64,000 nucleotides of DNA from JAUHWL01 sp964416385 (GTDB lineage Bacteria; Bacteroidota; Bacteroidia; Flavobacteriales; Schleiferiaceae). Location of the stretch: contig CAYQDW010000006.1 of NCBI GenBank assembly GCA_964416385.1, forward strand, positions 1 through 64,000, written 5' to 3'. A model generated the notes under the pieces. That model was given only the letters and a program-made list of their open reading frames with translations, was not told the DNA's origin and searched no databases. Positions 61,174 to 64,000 of this stretch are shown here, one piece after another (position 1 is the first letter of the stretch; every line of letters starts with the position of its first letter). Made by a program: the position numbers and the translations under genes.

Positions 61174-64000
61174 TTATTTATCAGAAGAACTATTCATCTG
61201 TTTTTCTTGCTGCTCATCTTCTTTTGGCTTAATACCAAACACCCGCCTATAAAACTCACCAAACGTATTAAAGCTGGTTTGGTAAAAAACACCAACGCCT
61301 TGTGTATATGGCGAAAGCTTATCTAGGGTTGGATTATCTTGATTACTCCTGTTGAAAGCCTTTGCACGAATGCGACCATCTCTCGTGATTTTATAAACAA
61401 CCTCTAAATCGCCTGTAAAATTTTGAGCTGTATTAGGGGCATTGGTACCAACTGGCACATCAATTTTGCTATTTACGGTAATGCGGTCATCTAAGAAGTT
61501 TTTACTTAGGCCCACTTCTAGTTCATCACTCAGTTGCTGATTACTGGCCGTATTATAACCTACGCTGATGTCTACATAATCACCCAAACCTTGTGCGATA
61601 AAGTTTGTGAATTGCGCAGCCGCCATTTGCATGGTGTTGCTACTAACGCCTTGATCAATAAAATTAGATTCTGTAGCCAAGTTTTCACTCCAAAATGAAT
61701 TTATTAAAAGCAGTGAAAAAGCCTGTTGATTTAGCTTATCTGGGTCACTCAACCGGTTATTGAGTTCTTCTTGGTAGCTTGGGTTGCTGTTGGGCAATAA
61801 TATTTGGAAGTTAATATTAGGGTTGGTTACCACGCCTTTTAAATCCATTAATAAATCTACCTGCACCCGCTGCCCATCATAGTTGTTGTTTACAAAACCT
61901 GTTAAAGTGGTACGCGTGGTATATTGGGCCTTCATGTCAATCTGGGCCTCATAGGGGTCTCCATTCCACGCTATTTTACCGCCAGGTTGAATAGAGAACT
62001 TTTTGTTGATCAGATTACGCATGGTAAACAGATAATCACCATTCGCAATTTCTACCGTGCCATACATTTCCATATCACCATCATGGGGAATGTTTACACG
62101 CAAATCACCAATACCGCGCCCGCTAATGATATCACCCACTGTTTCATCCATAACAAGCTGTACCAAGGCATCAGCTGTTATTTTAGCATCAATGGTAATA
62201 TCCAAGCCTCCTAACGGTTTTAATATTTCTTCACGGAAAGCTTCGGGATTAATCTCAATGTAGTCAAATTGACCTTTACCAACGTAGGTGACAAAGCTTT
62301 GGCTGCCTACGTTTAATGGATTAGAAAATGGAATTTTGAATTCGGTGCCTTTTTTAGTGGTTATAGCCACATCTATGCTCATATCATCTATTGGCCCTTT
62401 GATGCTAAACGTACCTTCGGCAAAACCTTTTCCATAGAAATAGGCATCATCAGAGTTTTGCGTATTTAGCACTAAGAGATTGTCTGAAGCAATGGTTAAA
62501 TCAAACACCCAATCTGAAAAACCTTTGTGTTTAAGATTGCCATAAAAATTACCTGTGGTGCCCTGATAGTTATCGGTGAGTCTTGTATTAGGAATTTCTA
62601 TGCTGCTAGGGCTAACTTCTATACGCGTATCTGGTGCAAAGCCGTAATCCGTGTTAAAATATGGCACACCAAGAGCGGCTTGCTGTAAGAATAGCGTGCC
62701 GTATGGCTGCAAATCGTGCATGTTACCGCCAAGATGCACATCGCCAGAAACAACGCCCCGCACATTTTGTAGAATGTCTTCCACAAATGGATCTATCCAC
62801 ATTAAGCGAAAGCGATTAAAATGCAAGTTTAAATCTAAAGCCGCCAAACTATCAGGCATATAGTGTCCTGTAAGCTTTAATACTTCTAACTTACCACGAA
62901 GAACATCCGCATCTATATGCACCTTTCCCGTTTCAAAATCCCAATTACTGGCAACGTCTAAGTTGCCCACAAAGTCATTATTGATGAACAGGCTATCAAC
63001 CCTAAAGTCGCTTGCGAAAAGTGACAAATCATTCATTCTATCATAAACAATATCCCCATTTATCTGACCATCAAATACAAGGTCTGGGTATCTGATGATA
63101 TAATTAAGAATATCAGCATCTAAATTTATTGCCCCTATGCGCAAGATTTTTGAGGGTTCGCTGCTCAGTGCGCCATTGATGAGAATTGTACTGGTTTGAT
63201 CCGTAAAATTGACGTTTTCGAAGGTGATTTCGTCTTGTTTAATAATAAGGCGATTGTCTTTGTTTACTTCAAAAAAGCGTTCTCCAACATTAAATCTTCC
63301 ATTGGCCAAAATGAGATGAAAAATATTTTGGTCTGCGCTACTGCTATCCAGTACATGGCCAGCTAATCGAAAATAAGAATCAATAGAGTCTCTAAAAATA
63401 CCGGTTAACGCATAGTTAATACTATCTAATGAACGGGATATTGAGGCCTTAACGCTATCTATTTCTTGCCTGCCATGACGTATAGATGCAATTTTATTAT
63501 TTACGGTGTGTACTTGATTGGCATGTGATGCTTCAAAGTCTACTTGTTGAAAACGCCATTTGGCCCAGCTAATTTCTTTGCTTTTTACCTGTAACTCAAA
63601 TACGCTATCTGTACCCGAATACCTTCCTGAAATATGCGAGCCCGACTCTAACCGCAATTCTGGCAAAAATAAATTGGTAATAATTTGACTGTTTATAATG
63701 GAAACATCATACCTAAAATCAATGTCTGGGCGTTTTTCTTCAGATTTTTGTAGTGGATTAAAACTGAATATTTCCGATTGTAGCGCAGCAATAACCTTTG
63801 GTAGTTGATAGTCACCTTGCAATTGTACATTCACTATGCCGCTGCGCAAGCGATCTGTGTGGAGGTTGCCTTTATTTGTGGAAGAAACAGCAATGCTATC
63901 AAAGAAATAATAGAATTCATTGCTCTCATAGGTTAAATCATTGAGTTGAATTGTACCATCCCACCATTCACCCTTGTAGTAATCAAAATCTATATCAGCA
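61174..64000 (-). CDS. tamB: TamB-like translocation and assembly module protein (5' end outside window)
   Basis: The C-terminal 941 aa of a large envelope protein; the frame is open through the right edge, so the true start lies beyond the window. It has long beta-rich, AsmA/TamB-like repeats (VFDGQINGDIVYDRMNDL, FRVDSLFINNDFVGNLDV) and the C-terminal TamB (DUF490) domain: GKFSIQPGGKIAWNGDPYEAQIDM in pieces, LLLINSFWSENLATESNF, FTNFIAQGLGDYVDISVGYN, VGLSKNFLDDRITVNSKID. TamB spans the periplasm, moving phospholipids and helping outer membrane proteins assemble. Ends with an acidic tail. Convergent with the GT2 fusion gene, 53 nt away. Confidence 0.88.
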   Translation of the reverse strand, partial: ADIDFDYYKGEWWDGTIQLNDLTYESNEFYYFFDSIAVSSTNKGNLHTDRLRSGIVNVQLQGDYQLPKVIAALQSEIFSFNPLQKSEEKRPDIDFRYDVSIINSQIITNLFLPELRLESGSHISGRYSGTDSVFELQVKSKEISWAKWRFQQVDFEASHANQVHTVNNKIASIRHGRQEIDSVKASISRSLDSINYALTGIFRDSIDSYFRLAGHVLDSSSADQNIFHLILANGRFNVGERFFEVNKDNRLIIKQDEITFENVNFTDQTSTILINGALSSEPSKILRIGAINLDADILNYIIRYPDLVFDGQINGDIVYDRMNDLSLFASDFRVDSLFINNDFVGNLDVASNWDFETGKVHIDADVLRGKLEVLKLTGHYMPDSLAALDLNLHFNRFRLMWIDPFVEDILQNVRGVVSGDVHLGGNMHDLQPYGTLFLQQAALGVPYFNTDYGFAPDTRIEVSPSSIEIPNTRLTDNYQGTTGNFYGNLKHKGFSDWVFDLTIASDNLLVLNTQNSDDAYFYGKGFAEGTFSIKGPIDDMSIDVAITTKKGTEFKIPFSNPLNVGSQSFVTYVGKGQFDYIEINPEAFREEILKPLGGLDITIDAKITADALVQLVMDETVGDIISGRGIGDLRVNIPHDGDMEMYGTVEIANGDYLFTMRNLINKKFSIQPGGKIAWNGDPYEAQIDMKAQYTTRTTLTGFVNNNYDGQRVQVDLLMDLKGVVTNPNINFQILLPNSNPSYQEELNNRLSDPDKLNQQAFSLLLINSFWSENLATESNFIDQGVSSNTMQMAAAQFTNFIAQGLGDYVDISVGYNTASNQQLSDELEVGLSKNFLDDRITVNSKIDVPVGTNAPNTAQNFTGDLEVVYKITRDGRIRAKAFNRSNQDNPTLDKLSPYTQGVGVFYQTSFNTFGEFYRRVFGIKPKEDEQQEKQMNSSSDK

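Noticed and set aside
1..64000. CRISPR arrays, insertion sequences, phage genes, origin of replication
   Set aside because: No spaced direct repeats, transposase or integrase genes, or dnaA-box cluster were seen by reading the sequence and proteins.

Overview
The window is a gene-dense, core-type stretch of a Bacteroidota chromosome, most likely Flavobacteriales (Cryomorphaceae/Schleiferiaceae-like). This placement is inferred from gene content; no rRNA or marker gene fixes it. Supporting signs are Bacteroidota-type promoter boxes (TAnnTTTG, sometimes with TTTG or TTG about 18-21 nt upstream), no clear Shine-Dalgarno sequences, and lineage-typical genes: bacillithiol synthase BshA, CrtYcd-type lycopene cyclase, monomeric isocitrate dehydrogenase, a GH3/beta-lactamase fusion, Omp28-type lipoprotein, a fused 2-oxoacid dehydrogenase E1, and a DnaX without its cysteine zinc module. 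The sequence is AT-rich and looks even throughout. I saw no transposase, integrase, phage gene, rRNA or CRISPR array.

Layout. 0.1-7.4 kb: mpl (murein peptide recycling), a methyltransferase, a secreted acetolactate-decarboxylase-like protein, cystathionine beta-synthase-type enzyme, a metal/cobalamin-type binding protein, a peroxiredoxin, and the carotenoid pair crtZ-crtYcd. 7.4-13.3 kb: a TonB-dependent receptor, pyrG, yidC. 13.3-17.7 kb: an intergenic region with a possible structured RNA, then secreted or envelope proteins (Omp28-like lipoprotein, EEP hydrolase, PAP2 phosphatase, a propeller-like protein). 17.7-25.3 kb: queA, a glycosyltransferase, a SUI1 protein, and a minus-strand operon GH3/beta-lactamase - MORN-like protein - bshA. 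25.6-31 kb: pirin, dnaX, icd. 31-37 kb: an M15 peptidase with an overlapping exported protein, two GT2 glycosyltransferases plus a sulfotransferase (surface glycan), lptB-tatC. 37-44 kb: recQ, a 47-aa small gene, an ECF sigma factor, uvrA, a haem-binding protein. 44-52 kb: SpoU methyltransferase-trmD-2OG oxygenase, fused E1, GT4-YeiH pair, tRNA-His. 52-64 kb: SRPBCC protein, NrtR-like regulator, spoIID-lpxB, a small membrane protein-surE, BI-1, recR, two membrane glycosyltransferase genes, and a tamB cut by the right edge.

How the genes fit together. Many serve the envelope: peptidoglycan turnover (mpl, GH3/beta-lactamase, M15 peptidase, SpoIID), lipid A and LPS (lpxB, lptB), protein insertion and export (yidC, tatC, tamB), and surface glycans (glycosyltransferases, sulfotransferase). 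Others handle DNA replication and repair (dnaX, recQ, recR, uvrA), tRNA modification (queA, trmD, SpoU) and redox or thiol chemistry (bshA, peroxiredoxin, CBS).

I found no clear novel multi-gene system. The most useful leads are: -7 promoter boxes placed only 4-7 nt before several start codons (possible leaderless mRNAs); a foldable intergenic region with its own promoter box after yidC; a plus-strand terminator with no gene in front of it; a GT2 protein fused to a degenerate sugar-phosphate-transferase-like module; an NrtR-like regulator with an erased Nudix box; and a secreted acetolactate-decarboxylase homologue lacking the usual catalytic arginine.
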